Source: Druceiella hillmani
Lineage: Eukaryota; Arthropoda; Insecta; Lepidoptera; Hepialidae
Direction of reading: 5' to 3'
Length of the DNA stretch: 64,000 nucleotides
Assembly: GCA_039881145.1 (NCBI GenBank)
Contig: JAYKKI010000038.1
Coordinates: 6,436,501 to 6,500,500, forward strand
The notes under the pieces are model-generated. The model was not told the DNA's origin. It worked only from the letters and a program-made list of their open reading frames with translations, and did no database searches. Shown piece after piece: positions 23,011 through 37,199 of the stretch (positions are counted from its first letter, which is position 1; each line of letters begins with the position of its first letter). The position numbers were made by a program, and so were the translations under genes.

Positions 23011-25039
23011 TTCAAAACGACGCAAGCGAGTTTTCGTTTTACTTTTGTCCAAGATTCTTATAAAGTTGTCTTCTGGATGTATGGTTAGAACCATAATTTA
23101 AAAAAAAACACAGTAGTTCTGGATGTTTTTTTAGGAAATTAAATTTGAAAAATATAAATAAAATTTGTAAATAGTTGACAACCTTTTAGGAATTTACCCT
23201 TATTCTAAAGATGAAGGCATTTATTTATTTCATAATTATGTAACACATGCTGCATGCATGTATGCAATCATAATGTATGAAATAAATTAAATTTTAACTT
23301 AATAAATAAAAATAAACAGAAGATTATGGGAAAACAATTTTTAAATCCGCTTAAGAAATCAAAATTTCACATTTTGATAGTAAACTATTAAAACGGTTTA
23401 ATCGCACGTAGATGAAGATGAAACAAGTTATTTTATCTTAACGTTTCACTTTTTGTACAACTAAAGTCATAATTTGAAGTATATACGAATAGAAGTGTCC
23501 AAGTCCCAATTGGTGTTTATTACGTTTATATTTTCCAAAATACGATACTAATTATTTTGAAAAAAATACAAAATTAATAAATGTTTTTAAGATTTTGGAA
23601 CTATTTAATTATTGCAGACTATTGACACGTCGTTAAGGCTACAGTAGGTGCAGACATTATTTGCGTGCTACCAAAAAAAGTTATTAATGATTTGAGAAAT
23701 TTACCGTAAAATATATTTTCAGCAAAATCGACCAACATGCCTATTAGTATCCCCTGAATGCAGCGTTTTTTACTAATTACTCGTTTTCTCTAATTAAACA
23801 CGATTCCTCAAGTAGTGGCGTGGACTGACGTGTAGGTACGGGCACAATTAGACGGAGCGAACATACCTCGCGGCATCGTGTCGCTAATGATCCCGCGGGA
23901 CGGTAATTTAGGACAACCCTAACTTGATAAGACCTTTTCGGGCTTCCGCCGTGATTAGACGCTGCCGAATGAAAAAATATCACCACAAATACCTAACGAA
24001 TGAGAGGTTTCTTTTAATTACTTTACACAATGAAGGTTTCGCAATTTAAAAATGTAAGTAGTGCTCGATTTAAAAAAAAAACGGTTTTTAACTAACGACA
24101 TGAATTAAAGACATTGAAATTGAAACAGAAAAGAAAAATAGTTCTGAAAATTATAAAGAAGAGACATATTTAATTAGGTTATTATCACTTAGAATGGAAT
24201 GTACGTAACTCCTATAGAAATAATAGAAAATACAAATAAGTTGCGTTTACCATTAGCTTCGTTCGGGTGGTTAGAATGCTTATAAAGTAATTAAGCACGC
24301 AGGGCCATCTAGAATTATTAAAGGAATTTGAATGCTAAATCACTATTTTCGTGACTTTATAACAAAAATGAAAACAGCATTTTTTGCATCTAATGCAGTT
24401 AATCTGTTGCTCCTTAGGTAGCGTTTCAAAAACGTGAGGTTCTATTTCTCGAAAATAGATAATTTTGTTCTACCACCTGTATTCAAATCTCTATATCACT
24501 TTGAACCGATCTTGACTGTTTCAATACAATTAAAGAAAGAGGCCCATTTCATTTAATTTACCAGAAGACATGACAATACTACTTGTATGGTTCTACCACA
24601 GATAATTATATGGTTCTAACAAATATCTATATAGTGTATATTGATATAAAATGTTCTATCAGTGCGTGTTTTAGATTCACGTTACATAAAGGGACCATAC
24701 TTTTTCTAATAGGACTATTACCTTCTGTTTACAGTTACATTGTATAAAATACATTTTTGCCAACGTAAGAAACTTGAAGTCGATAAATAATTTTTAATAT
24801 TAATTTCTTAAAGTAATAAAAAGAAATCTTACAGATTATTGAAGGCCTTATATTATAGGCATGTGGTATTAAATTCACATAGTACATATATTTGAAAGGG
24901 TAACATTTTTATTGCCAACAATGCTTCCACCTTCGCCTCTGACCTTTGATTGTTTAGACAGTATAGCGATTAAGTAATAACTGTTTGACCTATTAATATG
25001 CACTATATCTTCAAAAGACTGCAAAAACTTTCAAAAGTG
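23011..25039. other. AT-rich interval containing one island
   Basis: Apart from the island at 23790-23975, no gene, RNA or transposon was recognised. Confidence 0.5.
23790..23975. promoter_or_regulatory. GC-rich island
   Basis: CTCTAATTAAACACG, CGCTAATGATCCCGCGGGAC and TTGATAAGACC (GATA type) in locally GC-elevated DNA. The overlapping minus ORF has no recognisable domain. Confidence 0.28.
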
Positions 25040-25195
25040 GAGGACGAATATATCGGGTATTGTGGTAACTCCAATCTCTCCTTTAACTCTTCAACGAGTG
25101 CCCGGCGATTGTTGTCTCACAATCGGAGCGCGTCAATCAGGCTAGCGGCCGCCTCTTCGCCCGTGGATCGAGCCGACAAAGGATCGTAGGTCTTA
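25040..25195. promoter_or_regulatory. GC-rich island with SOX/TCF-type word
   Basis: GC-elevated sequence with CAATCGGAGCGCGTCAATCA and ACAAAGG at 25176-25182. An open plus frame (24998-25189) without domain similarity covers it. Confidence 0.28.
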
Positions 25196-25858
25196 ATAGA
25201 AGCGTTATAAATCACTGACTACCGTATTTATCACGTTCCGACAATTAAGACCTAAAATACGTCTTAAAAACACACCATTGGTACAGTCACACCGATCAAC
25301 CGTGGCTGCACCTGATAAAACATATTAATTTCATAAGGTCGTTTAGTTTATAGAATAAATTTTAAAACGGACTATTGATAAATTTTTAAGCCAATATCAA
25401 AAATATAGTGCTTGTCTGTAATCTAACCTTACTTTTAATAACGTTTAGTGCGCTAGATAAGTATAATGATATAAATGCAGTCTACGTCTTTGATCTATAT
25501 AAACTTCGCCCTTATAAAAACTGATTTGTATCGAAATTTCTGCAAAATAAATCGATTTATATTTACCATCGACCAATTAGTTCAGACTCAAACACTAATA
25601 GAAAATATTTGTCTTTAATTCAGTTTTGCACCTCGGCACATCTGCAAACACACTTTGTTTTACTTTATTATGGCAAGTCTACGCTAGACAATAGCGAGTG
25701 CCAGATTTGATGATAGCATTTTATTTAAAGAGTAGACTAGTTAATTACGCACTTCGTCATAGAAATGGGCGTCGTTCAACCATTAAACCATTAGTCAATT
25801 CCGAATCATTGACGAAGATACGCACTGTAATTAACACTAGCTTTTGCTCGCAGCTTCA

Positions 25859-25860
25859 CT

Positions 25861-25935
<75 letters not shown>
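25859..25935. repeat. (CA)n(TA)n microsatellite
   Basis: A short CACACACA run leads into about 65 bp of pure TA repeat. Confidence 0.97.
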
Positions 25936-25937
<2 letters not shown>

Positions 25938-27944
25938 TGTTTTCGTATCATTACATCATATTTTCTCAAATAACGATGATTGCATCAGACAAGTATACTA
26001 AACCATGATATTTTTTTCAGTATAACCTATATGTTAGCTAAAACTCTAAGCCAAATTGCTACAACAGTCTGGACAATTTTCGTCAGTTCTTAATTTTGCA
26101 ACTACTACTATTAATTATTGAATTCTAGATATTATTATTACACAAAATAAGGCTAACTGCCACTCCATATGATTTGTTCGTTTCACCCTCCTTGCCGACA
26201 TTGACCTATTACTAGACATTCTCATACAGGCATTTTTATTTAAATCAATTGAGTAGTTTCATTTAGATCACGTGATGACCTTACAAACAGGTAATCAGTG
26301 CCCTCCCTTATAGTCTAAGAATATAATAGTGAAAGTTCCATCAAAATACCTTCAGCAGTTTTCAATGCTGCCCTTTCAAACAAATGTACGGATAGAAGTA
26401 AAACATAAATTTAATTTGTTTTCAATAGCTTGTTTTAGTTACTTGATCATAATCCCTCTTTGGATGTGCAGACATCGCTGGCTTACTATTTTATTATACC
26501 GTGAGTGGGTATGAAAAAAGTGTTAAGACGGCTTTATTTAAAACTTTCTTTGGCTCGTCAAGGAAATAGCCTAGTTAGTTTTCCCATAGTTGGTTTATCT
26601 ATCTTTCTGCATCTGAGAATACCGACAGAATAAAAATACTATTCGAAACCCTTCCATCACACCTAGTGTAGTTATATCTAAATTGAAATCATCTTTATGA
26701 TCATTTTCATTTTTCACATAATGCAGTGCGAAAGTATATGAGAATCCTGCGTATATTTAATATTCTGTTGAGAGTGTTTTTTTTATCAATTCTTAGAGAC
26801 AAAAAACAAAAAACACATGTGTAGTATTCATAGTTCATTTTTACTTTTTGTACAGGGAGACTTAGAAGTAGCAAATTTAAGTAACATAACTTTTCTAACC
26901 TTAATTATAATTTAAATTCACTACGAAATCACTTTCCATGTTGCCATGCAACCGTTGCCACAGAGTGTACATTGGTAACGGACGTTTAGAAATCGCTCAA
27001 TGAAGTCTTTGCTGGAGCTTCTGATCACATGAAATGCTTTTTAAGCGAACGAGACGAGACATGATTAGAGCAGGACAGCGTTCATTAAAACATCATCATT
27101 AAAAATAAGGATTTATAAGGAGCGTGATACGAACCAAATAGAAGCAGTGGCGGCTAGATCGCAACTTTTATTTTATATAAAAACTATATCGAAACACATT
27201 TAGATATATTTTACATAATAGGAAAAAAATAATATTTGTGTGAATATTTACCTTGTGTTAAATTTAATAATTTTGTACCCATCTGTAAAAAGTTTTCTAA
27301 ATTTAAAAAAGTTTTCAATCAGTTTTGTGACTACAAACATTTATATTTAAATTGGATACTTAGAATAAATTCCTATGCAATAATATTGAATATTCTTCAT
27401 GCTTAAACAATTTAAAGTGTTAATTGATTACATTAATTTACTATATTTATATGGAAGGTAGAATTTGAAATAAATAACTGAAGTTTTGTTTATATTTATA
27501 CTAGTATATTAAAATAATGAAATATATCGTAGCGTATTTAAACTGTCGTAATAAGATTGGAACCAGTAGGTATGACTGAATATATGATATGAAGAAGTTG
27601 GTTCTTCAAATATATTGCTGCCGATAAATTAAAATCACGCATAAACTTAAAATTAAAATCACGCATATGAGCTCAATATGTCCTACGTGCACTCGTTAAA
27701 ATTGGATTCACGAAAAATTTAATGACTATCACAAGAACTAAACCAATAATATAATAAATAACATTATTTGTATTATTTTCGCACAATATCGATTGAATGA
27801 GAATTTTTATACCTAAATATTCTTATTATAATAATTTTTACGTATAATTAAAAAAACATTTTTTTTAAAAGCAGTCTTCAATTTTTGTTACACATTTATA
27901 AAAGCTTGAAGAAAAATAACAAATGTTATATTGAAATTGTACGC

Positions 27945-27996
<52 letters not shown>

Positions 27997-28489
27997 TGTG
28001 TTTGATATTTGAATCACATAGTCCTGACGATTTCACTGACGAACAACGGAAACTATCGCTTGATAGTTGACGTATTTGATGCGCCTTTAGAGATCGCTTC
28101 ATATTCCAAGAGAGTACGTATATAATATTGTAAGAGTGACAATGGTTACTTACTCCAAGCCACGTGTACACTTGCGACGTACCACTACTTCAATTGTAAT
28201 TTTTGGATTATAATGATTCATATGGAGGTAATGATACACCTCGCCTAACTCAAATATAAATAGAATCGACATTTAATATTCATTTAACGGTTTAATTAAA
28301 ATATAAAATTATGGTAAATAAATATATGTTTGTTAAAGATTGCCATTTTAATTTTTTCATAAAGATGTTAAAATTAATAATTATTCATAATTATACGTCT
28401 GTGTTTATTATTTCGGTCTTATGTTTACACAACTTAAATTCAAGCAATTTTCTCTTTAACGATTACGTTTGAAATAAGTTTTACTAACC
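25936..28489. other. AT-rich interval
   Basis: No gene recognised. Near 26316-26400, GTGAAAGTTCCATCAAAATA resembles a phrase common in lepidopteran dispersed repeats, possibly an old transposon. ATTAAAATCACGCATA is duplicated at about 27627-27667. The (TA)n tract at 27950-27994 is listed separately. Confidence 0.5.
27950..27994. repeat. (TA)n microsatellite
   Basis: About 45 bp of alternating TA. Confidence 0.97.
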
Positions 28490-28640
28490 GGTAAGCCACA
28501 GAACGCCCCTGATCCATAGGCTGTCGGCGGTGCTGGTTGCACTTAGCGCGCGCTATCTCGCGCGATAGTGTCTCGGTGCCGCCGTCTTGCGCGCGCGCTA
28601 TCTGCGCCCCTTGCACTTGCCTCTGCACTCACCCACAACT
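28490..28640. promoter_or_regulatory. CpG-rich island with duplicated GCGC/GATA module
   Basis: GCGCGCGCTATCT occurs at 28546-28558 and again at 28591-28603, each containing a reverse GATA core. CTATC-TCGCGC-GATAG forms a palindrome over 28553-28568. The island lies between AT-rich flanks. It may be a promoter or enhancer; no transcript is evident. Confidence 0.4.
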
Positions 28641-29559
28641 GCTCAAACAATCATTAACAAAGAGATGCCATTTAAAATAACTACTGAAATAATATTCAGA
28701 TTATTGAAATGATACTTAAATCCACGTGTATATAGTAATTTTATTAAACAACAACATTAAAGCATTGCGTTTTAAATATCCGTAGGATATTATTAAAAAT
28801 TTCAAAGCCTTGCTTATTTTACGGGTACCGTGTCTTTTCAAGCTTTGAATTACGCATAGTAATTTTAATAATGAAGTAAGAGTTAAAATGAATGAATATT
28901 ATATAAAAATTAAATAATTCCAAAACCATTTCTACATGTAGCGTGCTTTGTCATGCCGTCAATTTATTTTTCTTGTGTTTGCAAATCACGCAATGTTAAT
29001 GATATGAATATATGGTAAAATTTGTTCCAAAATTATCATTTCTCGCTGAATGGCATAGAATAATTACGAAAGAGTATAAATTGTACATTGCTTTGCAGCA
29101 TAGTTCTAAAATATAAAAATATAAAATTTTTTTTACGAAACTAAAAAATTTTATTTAAAGTCGGGCTCTTATTAGAACTGAGTCTTTAAATATACACTTG
29201 AACACTGTATCTGGTCAGGATAATTTTTTTACTTTTTATTGAACATTTTTTGTTCGACAAATAAGTTACTTTCTAATTTTATTATATCAAGATTATTAAA
29301 TTAAAACACCTTTTTTAATGATAAAAATTCTAGTAATCGAAATAATTCATTATTTTCTTTGATTATATGAACCTTTTTGATGCTTTTGCGTTTGTGTGGG
29401 TGCCTTTATTCACGCGAAGGTGTTCATTCGTAGATTAATATACTCAGTGATTATTAATTTATAGTTTCGTCAGTACTGATGCAATTTTATGGATTAACTA
29501 TGCGCATGCTTCTTTGATTGTACTCACATACCTAAGTGAAAAGTAAAGTGTGTTTCCAA

Positions 29560-30090
29560 GACGAAATTTCACATGCGATTGTAGTATTACACAGTATATT
29601 TGACTTCGCCCCGCTGTACTCGCGCAGTAAATTTTACCACTGGCCAATGGGTGGGTCAAGCGCGCTTTACGTAACCCATGCGAACCGAGTGTCGCCGATG
29701 TTGACCTGTCACCCGGACAATTTATAAGTAGAAACCGATAAGCCGATTAAATACATATCCGGGCATAACATGCAGCCGCATGACATTTACTACGACCTTG
29801 ATATCGGCCGCGTTCACACACGAGGCGGCGACGCAGCTTAGTACCGTTCGACATAAAATGTCCACATTATTATCATAACGCCAATTGTGCGCTCAATGAT
29901 TGCCTCGAAAACGATACGAGCAGTTTGTTAGGTATTTTAGGACTGCCGGCTGCTGTAGCGTACGATGCTGCTTTCAGCTTGATCGTACACCGAGCGTGCA
30001 AGGGCCTTTAACTCCTCAGCGTATACTCGCTCACCTACTTGTTATAATATCGGGGATGGCGGTCCGAAGGCATCGTTAGTTGTGTGCTCC
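29560..30090. promoter_or_regulatory. Long GC-elevated island, dense in factor-like sites
   Basis: About 530 bp above background GC. It contains TGACCTGTCA at 29702 (overlapping nuclear-receptor half-site and TGTCA homeobox cofactor core), CAATTTATAAG near 29719 (posterior-Hox type TTTATAA), and several ATTAAAT and ATTATTATC cores. It is the largest such block in the left half of the window. The plus ORF at 29536-29727 has no domain match. Confidence 0.4.
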
Positions 30091-30750
30091 TCTAGCACAT
30101 GCTGAATGTTTGTCTTTAGGTATTTTGTTTATTTTGGTTTATCGTGAAGTTAAGTTATAGATACGAACGTTAATTCAGCAAGCCACGTAGATTCCGACAA
30201 CGCACTCGGCATCAGATGGTTTTGTCACAAATCTGATAATATTTGTACTCTACTGAAATGATTTATCACTCGTGTAAATTTTTATTAATGCAGCAAATTT
30301 TTACTCCAGTGATGACGTTTGCGTTTTAAAAGCACTTTTGATCACAATAAAAAACCTTTTTTATTGATAAGTTCTTAAAAAACGAATCTTACTTTATAAG
30401 ACCGAAACGATTAAATGTTAAGTCCATTATTAAACATTTATCGAAACAAACCATATTTTAACTTTCAATACGAACTCGAAGCATCATAAGAACGAAAATA
30501 CCATTAACATCGATGACAAGCAAACAAAAAGATAAAAAGGAAAGGATCAGTAGGATCAGTCATAAAATGTAGTCTAGATTTTAAACTGAATCTGTTTTGA
30601 CTATTAATCGATCTCAGACACGCCCCTTACATAATATTTTAAATATATAAGTTTATATGATAACTGAGTATGACAACTGTTCGTAAAGCCACAGTCATCG
30701 AGTCAATAATGTAATGATATCTCAGTAAGCAGTGAAATAATCTTGTATTG

Positions 30751-30882
<132 letters not shown>

Positions 30883-32449
30883 CAAACTTGATAAAACATC
30901 TGTGGTTACTTTCAGCTGCAAACGTTTAGATATCTACTCATATCAGTTTGCTAACTCATGTCGTTTCAAAATTTAAAGTTCTCGTGTTATTTACAAAAAC
31001 TAGACTGGTATAAACTAGTTACAAAATCAACATGAGAAATAAATAAAACAGTTATCGCAACACAATAATATAAATATCAGATATACGAAAGTTCTCTATT
31101 GAAAGAACCACGGTCAATGGAAATAACATTTGAAAAAAAAATACCAAAAAAAGGGTTGACTTAACTGTAGCTATCGCAAAGTTTATTAAGTTACCCCTTT
31201 TTGCATAAGGACGCTCGTGGTCAAATAGCTGACATCGTTTGCGCTGCGTGCTTGTGGCGTAGAGTAGAATATTTTCGTGGTCTTAATATTTTATTTAAAT
31301 CAATGCTAAAAAATACATAACCATATTTTTCAGTTTTCAAATGTGTATTCCGGTCATAAAGGACAATGGATAAAATACAGTACAGATAAAAATAGTTTCA
31401 AACGTAATGAAATATTTAATTTATTTTATTCAAACTAATATCATCTCGGGCAAGGAAAGGAAAATTTCGAAAAATTTTAGAATGCATTGGAAAATGCTTA
31501 TGCATTAACAAACACACAGTGAAAAATCATTTCAATCGAGTACAAATATTATCGTACCGACACTAGTTTTAAATACCTAAATATGATTTTATTCTACAAG
31601 TGTAATTCTTCCACTTTAACCGCTTTGCAGTAAAGTAATGATATCCTTACAGTGAATGTATACTCAACTTGCATTCCTCAACGATTTTCAATTATTCTGA
31701 TGGATATTTTTATAAACGTCTTATTTACTGTTTATACTTGTGTATATTGAAACTTTTCCAAGCAATCCATTATAGATTTTCCCGGTCACACCTTGTTTGC
31801 AACAGGTTTTCTCGACGATTTCAGTTTCCTTTTTCGTCGAAGCCAAAAAAAAATCAATTAAAATTGATACAATTAAAAGAAATAAATTCAATTATACTTT
31901 TCTCAATCTAATACAAGTGTGCCGGGTAATAGTTTTAAAATTAATGAAAACTTTTGGAAAGTAGTAACATTGGAAATGGTTAAAAATAACCATTTAAAAA
32001 TATTATCGTATTAATTGTCTGTAAATATTGCAAGTTTTATCACATAAAGTCATTGAATTACTCATCCATTAAATATAATATGCATAGCACGAAACCTTTA
32101 AGTTACCTTTAATTTTGCACTGCAACAACTAATATTCGAATAACGTAATTAACTGTTTTTTTACAAATAATAATTTCAAGGTGCAAGCTGAGGAGGAGTG
32201 AATTTTTTAAAAATCTTAAAAATATACCGATGTATAGAAATTTAAACTTAACATTTACCATACTAAATAGTGATGTCGTTTTTAACAATGCTCATTATAT
32301 TCTACAAAAGCGAATCAGATGAGATAACTATCGCCACTCTATCCCTTCTTTAATTTAGAAACTCATAACTCGCTTACTTTTTAACAATTTTTTTTAATCA
32401 CATTTTACCAAAAACAACAAAAATGTGATTAACGGCATATAAACGAAAG

Positions 32450-32610
<161 letters not shown>

Positions 32611-33439
32611 TTATTGGTTCTAGCTTGTACTGTCTCCTCCGATAGCGTAGATTGGAGAAAATCAACATTGAATTCGTTAATCTCTAAGGCGTTACAACTT
32701 TTACTTAAAAAAAAATTATTGCCTTCTTTTGGTAATATTTTGATTGATTGAAATAATATTTTGATTTTGAATTTATTTTTATTCCGATACAGGTTTTTGT
32801 CGTTCGCTTTAAATTTAACTCAGTAAATATATGAATACTATTAACTTACAATTTACCAATACATACCGCAATATAACAAAATACTGAAGAAAAATACTTG
32901 GTGTTGTAGAACATAATTTGGAAATTATAACACAGACAAGAATTTCACTTAATTTAAAAATTATTACATCAAGGAAAATTCAGACCCATTCGCAATGAGT
33001 GCTCATGATTAAAATGGAAAGAAAATCATTACAAAGTTTTAGTTTTTAACACTCCTTTGCAAGTGTAACAAAAATAAAGACAACTAACTAACAATAACTT
33101 ACAGGTTTACTTACAACAGTCTTCATTCAATAACCGTCTGATAAGTGTAGCGAGGTAGCCCGGGAAATGGCGAGACCATTTCTGGCAAACAAAAAAAAAA
33201 TATTATTGTCATGTGGCAATTGTTCATGTGTACACAAATAAAAACCTGTACTGTCAGAATAAATACGACCGCAAAAATCGGTAAACAATCAGTGGTAAAA
33301 AATATTTTTCTATTGAAAACCGATACGATTTTTATGAGGATATTAACATTAACTCTGAAAAATTACCCAAAGCAGAAAAAAATAAACACAGTGGACCGAC
33401 CCAATTTTTTTCTCGGTAACCCTTTAAGAAGAAAACGGT

Positions 33440-33740
33440 AACAAACTGGTTAACTGCCAAGTCCGTTAGATGCACCTCGGCGGCATCGTCACTAATGTAT
33501 ACCGAACTTCCAATATTCAATGCGCGAGTCTAACGGAACATACATCGGAGTTTTATTGATGACACCGAACCGTGCATTTATGTTCCCATGTAGATGAATG
33601 GAAATGTTACGTCGAGATACAATGTCGTAAACAAATTTAAGCGAAAGGGTTCGGGAATCAATATGATATTTTAATAATAGGTAAATTCGATTATCTCCCG
33701 ATCGTCACTTTCTCACGCACATCTGTCTGCACAAGGCTCT
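33440..33740. promoter_or_regulatory. Moderately GC-rich island
   Basis: CACCTCGGCGGCATCGTCAC, GGAGTTTTATTGATGACACC and CGATTATCTCCCGATCGTCA lie in locally balanced composition. Candidate regulatory DNA; weaker than the other islands. Confidence 0.22.
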
Positions 33741-33829
33741 GCCTTCTGAGAGCGCTATAAATCTTTGCATACAACGTTCAATGATAACTTATATAAAAAA
33801 CAACCCTATCTCCCAAAAGGATTCTCCTC

Positions 33830-35045
33830 TTGAAATATGCATAAGAATGACTCTAAAAACTCCTTTGTTAAGCAAATAAATGCGAGATCCATACATATGC
33901 ATCGGTTTTTTTTAAATTTTGACACAAGTGCTGAACGACAATGTGCTACGAGTAGCGGTACAAGGGAGTGGGGTGCGAATTAATACAAAACTTACTGGCG
34001 ACCGTCCGCCTGGTTCTCACACACGATTTTTTTGGTAGGGAGAATACCTGTGCCACTGGCTTACATGACCCTTCGCAATTTTTGGGATAGTACATTTGCA
34101 TTTTTTTTATTCTATTCAAATAGTATCTCACCCTTATTGAATAAAGTTAAGGGTTATATTACACTTAATATTCAAAAAGGGCAGGTACATTGAACTTAAA
34201 CACGGTCGCATAAATTATAGGCAGGTACACAGATTTTTTTATTGTGATTTTGTGAACGCATTACCCCAGGTTAGTTCCTAAAGGTATCCAGCGATCGTAT
34301 TTCGATTTTAAAAATGACTCTTACAGCAGATTATATGTAAGCATTCAAACTCTATTTCGTGTGCAGTGAGCGATGTAGATACGACGTTATAGTATATTAA
34401 AGATATGGCAATTTGACTTTTTTCCACTTCCTTGTACGGTTAACCCGTTAGGAATTTATGCAAAAAAGGGTCGTCGCATCCTATTTTTTTATTATTCAAT
34501 GGCAAGTTAGGGATTCGGTATTATGCAAATGCGTCGCAATGTGCATTTTTGGCTTAGAAAAGCGGTCCTTACGACATATATATTTAGAGTCTCCTTTTCT
34601 ATCACTAGAGTTTACGTAAGCAAAAATTTGTACAGTAAGTTTCCTATTTTTATGCATACATCAAATATTTAAAAAATATATTTTTATATGATTTTTTTTC
34701 ACATGAACTTTACTCTCGGTAATTTCTTACCGAGAGGTACAATGGTAAGGATTTTTTTAACGGAAATATTGTGAAGTCGCGGTTCGGAATATATAATTAC
34801 TCGTAGTACGGAACGGTTTTTAGTAACGATTTTTGTTGCGATTTTCGTTCCGTTTCTGTATAAGTTGTTCACACCTGCGACTATGAGCGTCGGTTAAACG
34901 TAACGCCGTGTTTATATGCAAATGGAGGTTACGTCCCTTCGCGGGCAAGTGCTTGCCGATCTTTATGTATTACCGCCGCCTATACATTTGCTTCCTGCAC
35001 TCGCGCATTGAATATTGAGGTTTTTCTGTCAACAATGCGATCGAT
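33830..35045. promoter_or_regulatory. Region with clustered POU octamer motifs
   Basis: Exact ATGCAAAT octamers occur at 34094-34101 (minus), 34523-34530 (plus) and 34916-34923 (plus). Related TATGCATA words lie at 33836 and 34651, and near-matches at 33894 and 34456. The last octamer sits in a GC-elevated segment (34845-35045). Homotypic clusters of this kind are typical of POU-bound enhancers. Binding itself is inference. Confidence 0.4.
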
Positions 35046-36234
35046 CTGTTATCATTTGCGCTTATATATAATTATAGAACCTCGAAAATGTAACTGATAT
35101 AAAAAGCTGTAATAAAACAGAGTGTTATTAATTTTATGGGCCGAAAAATAATATATTTTTTCTCGCTTACTCGAAGCATTTTATGAACTAAGTCACATGT
35201 AAACTTTTGTCTATATACTATTTTTATATCTTACTATCTTACATCATTATTAACTTTATTTAATTATTATCTTACAACATTATTAACTACTATATACGTA
35301 ATTAATATTAATATTCCAATAGTGAATTTTGTCATTGTGATACAATACTCGGTTAAGGACCTCATGTTTTTGATTTCAATTATCTTCTTTTACCCTATTC
35401 ACAGCTATCTCGTCATGTTCTTACGACAAATTTCGTATACTGTATCAAAGCCTCTCTGGACTTATTATGAACAATATAACGGTAGTTCTAATCTGTAAAA
35501 GTGGTCGATGATAACATAAGCATATTTAAGCAACACGGTTTAAAGAAATTAAAGAGTTATTGATAAAAGGTACACTAGAAAATTTGATTATTGCTTTGTT
35601 CACATCGCATGAACGTTAATAATGTAATCAGAAGTTTCGGAGAATAAATCATGTGAAATAAATGTTATTTAAACGTTTAACAATGGTGACGGTACATTTC
35701 AAATACAAATCCTACTTTACTGCTCTGGCCTATCCTTATAAGTCAGGTAACAATAACATAGACGACATTACATTCGATCGTGTAAAAGGGGATTACAATT
35801 TTTCAGAAAAAATTATTTTCTTGAAATAGATAATTTAATTTCTACTCCTTTTTGACTGACAAGTGTTCGAGTTCAATTGCTTAAATATGATACTTCCATT
35901 CGCGCCAAAACAATTATTTATCATAAAATAACAAAAATTATCATTTAATTCAACTTAATAACTAATTAAACTTAATATATTATTCTATAGCGATAATTTT
36001 AAAAAGGCCAGATGTTAATATGAGTTTTCCGCCAACGACCACCGACTGATAAATATTTTCACCTTTCTGTGCATCGTGATAATAATTGTTAATAGCTTGT
36101 GAATGAGGCAGGCCGACCAATAAATTGACAATATGCGATAAACTGGGCATTCGATCCCTTTGGTCGGAAAGAAATTTGAAAAAATCCCTAGTGGATCCTT
36201 TTGTATTATTTTTAATAAAAAACGAACCACCGTA

Positions 36235-36420
36235 TTAATTTTTTGCGTCGCTCGGCGGCGGACTATTGTTTGTTTGCCTTTGTCTTCTATTGTTAAACAC
36301 TTTTAAATATTTAACGTATAGGCAATAACATTTTTTTACCGCCGTTCAGTCAAAGGGGGAAAAGCGGAGGAGGTCGTCTCTATATCGACGAATATGTGCT
36401 TTCAAAATAGATAAAAGTAA
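36235..36420. promoter_or_regulatory. Island with SOX/forkhead-like string
   Basis: GCGTCGCTCGGCGGCGGAC is followed by TATTGTTTGTTTGCCTTTGT near 36264, a tight run of SOX/forkhead-type words, and GTCAAAGGGGGAAAAGCGG near 36349. A similar GCCTTTGTTTGTTT string occurs in the island at 62.9 kb. Confidence 0.3.
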
Positions 36421-36514
36421 CTCTTTCTGAAAATTAAATGACCGGCAAGGTAATTTGGCAGAGCCTCGGTAACGTTGAGATGAAGCGCTTGGACTGTACT
36501 GAATCTTAAATTAA

Positions 36515-36580
36515 ATAAGCTGAAATCTTGTTTTATGGATTTAGGGAAACATCAACTTCACAGAAATACATTCTAATGCT
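36515..36580 (+). repeat. Dispersed repeat, copy A
   Basis: GCTGAAATCTTGTTTTATGG followed by TTCACAGAAATACATTCTAA is closely similar to the segment at 38038-38105, in the same orientation. An unnamed old transposon family is likely. Confidence 0.6.
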
Positions 36581-37199
36581 TTTCCTAAACATCTTACGTC
36601 ATATAATTTATTTTTAAATTAATATTTTGACCTATCGAGTACTTTGGTCCATTGATTTAATAATTTAACCAAATTCGTAACATAGTGATGTCATCGAGCA
36701 ATATTAACAATTTCTCAGAATATTTAACCTAAAATATTATAAATATATCTCTTGAATAGAGTATATTTTTTTTAAAATAAACTTAGAAAATCTAAAATGG
36801 AGGTGTTTCGAGAGTTTCGGATTCACCAGATTTTGTGTGTATATAATAAATATAACCATTTATAGTGTATATAATAATATATACTAAACAATATAATGAG
36901 GAAATTCGAGGATTTCTATTTATTTTATTTTCTTTATTTTTCTCCACACAAGTAAATATATAACGCCCCATAACATAAAACAATGAACTAACGAAAAATT
37001 CTTATAAGTCATAAAATGTTTCTGTTGACTATTATAATACGTTCAAAGTGAAAAAATTTCGAAATCAAACAGTCGTATTTTGGGATCGCTAAATTCACAA
37101 AATAATATCAGTCCTCAGTGCGACAAGTCAAATAATACAAAAGTGAAGTTTTGTCTAAATTAAGGTACATATATAAGTGCGGCATAATGTCGTATGCAT

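Larger units (their letters stand above)
35046..37199. other. AT-rich interval
   Basis: No gene recognised apart from the island at 36235-36420 and one copy of a dispersed repeat at 36515-36580. A TATCTTACA(T/A)CATTATTAACT unit is duplicated near 35236-35288. Confidence 0.5.

Noticed and set aside
33946..34131. Minus ORF ending near a GTAAGT donor at 33995
   Set aside because: No convincing acceptor, lysine/arginine-rich peptide of chance length, no homology.
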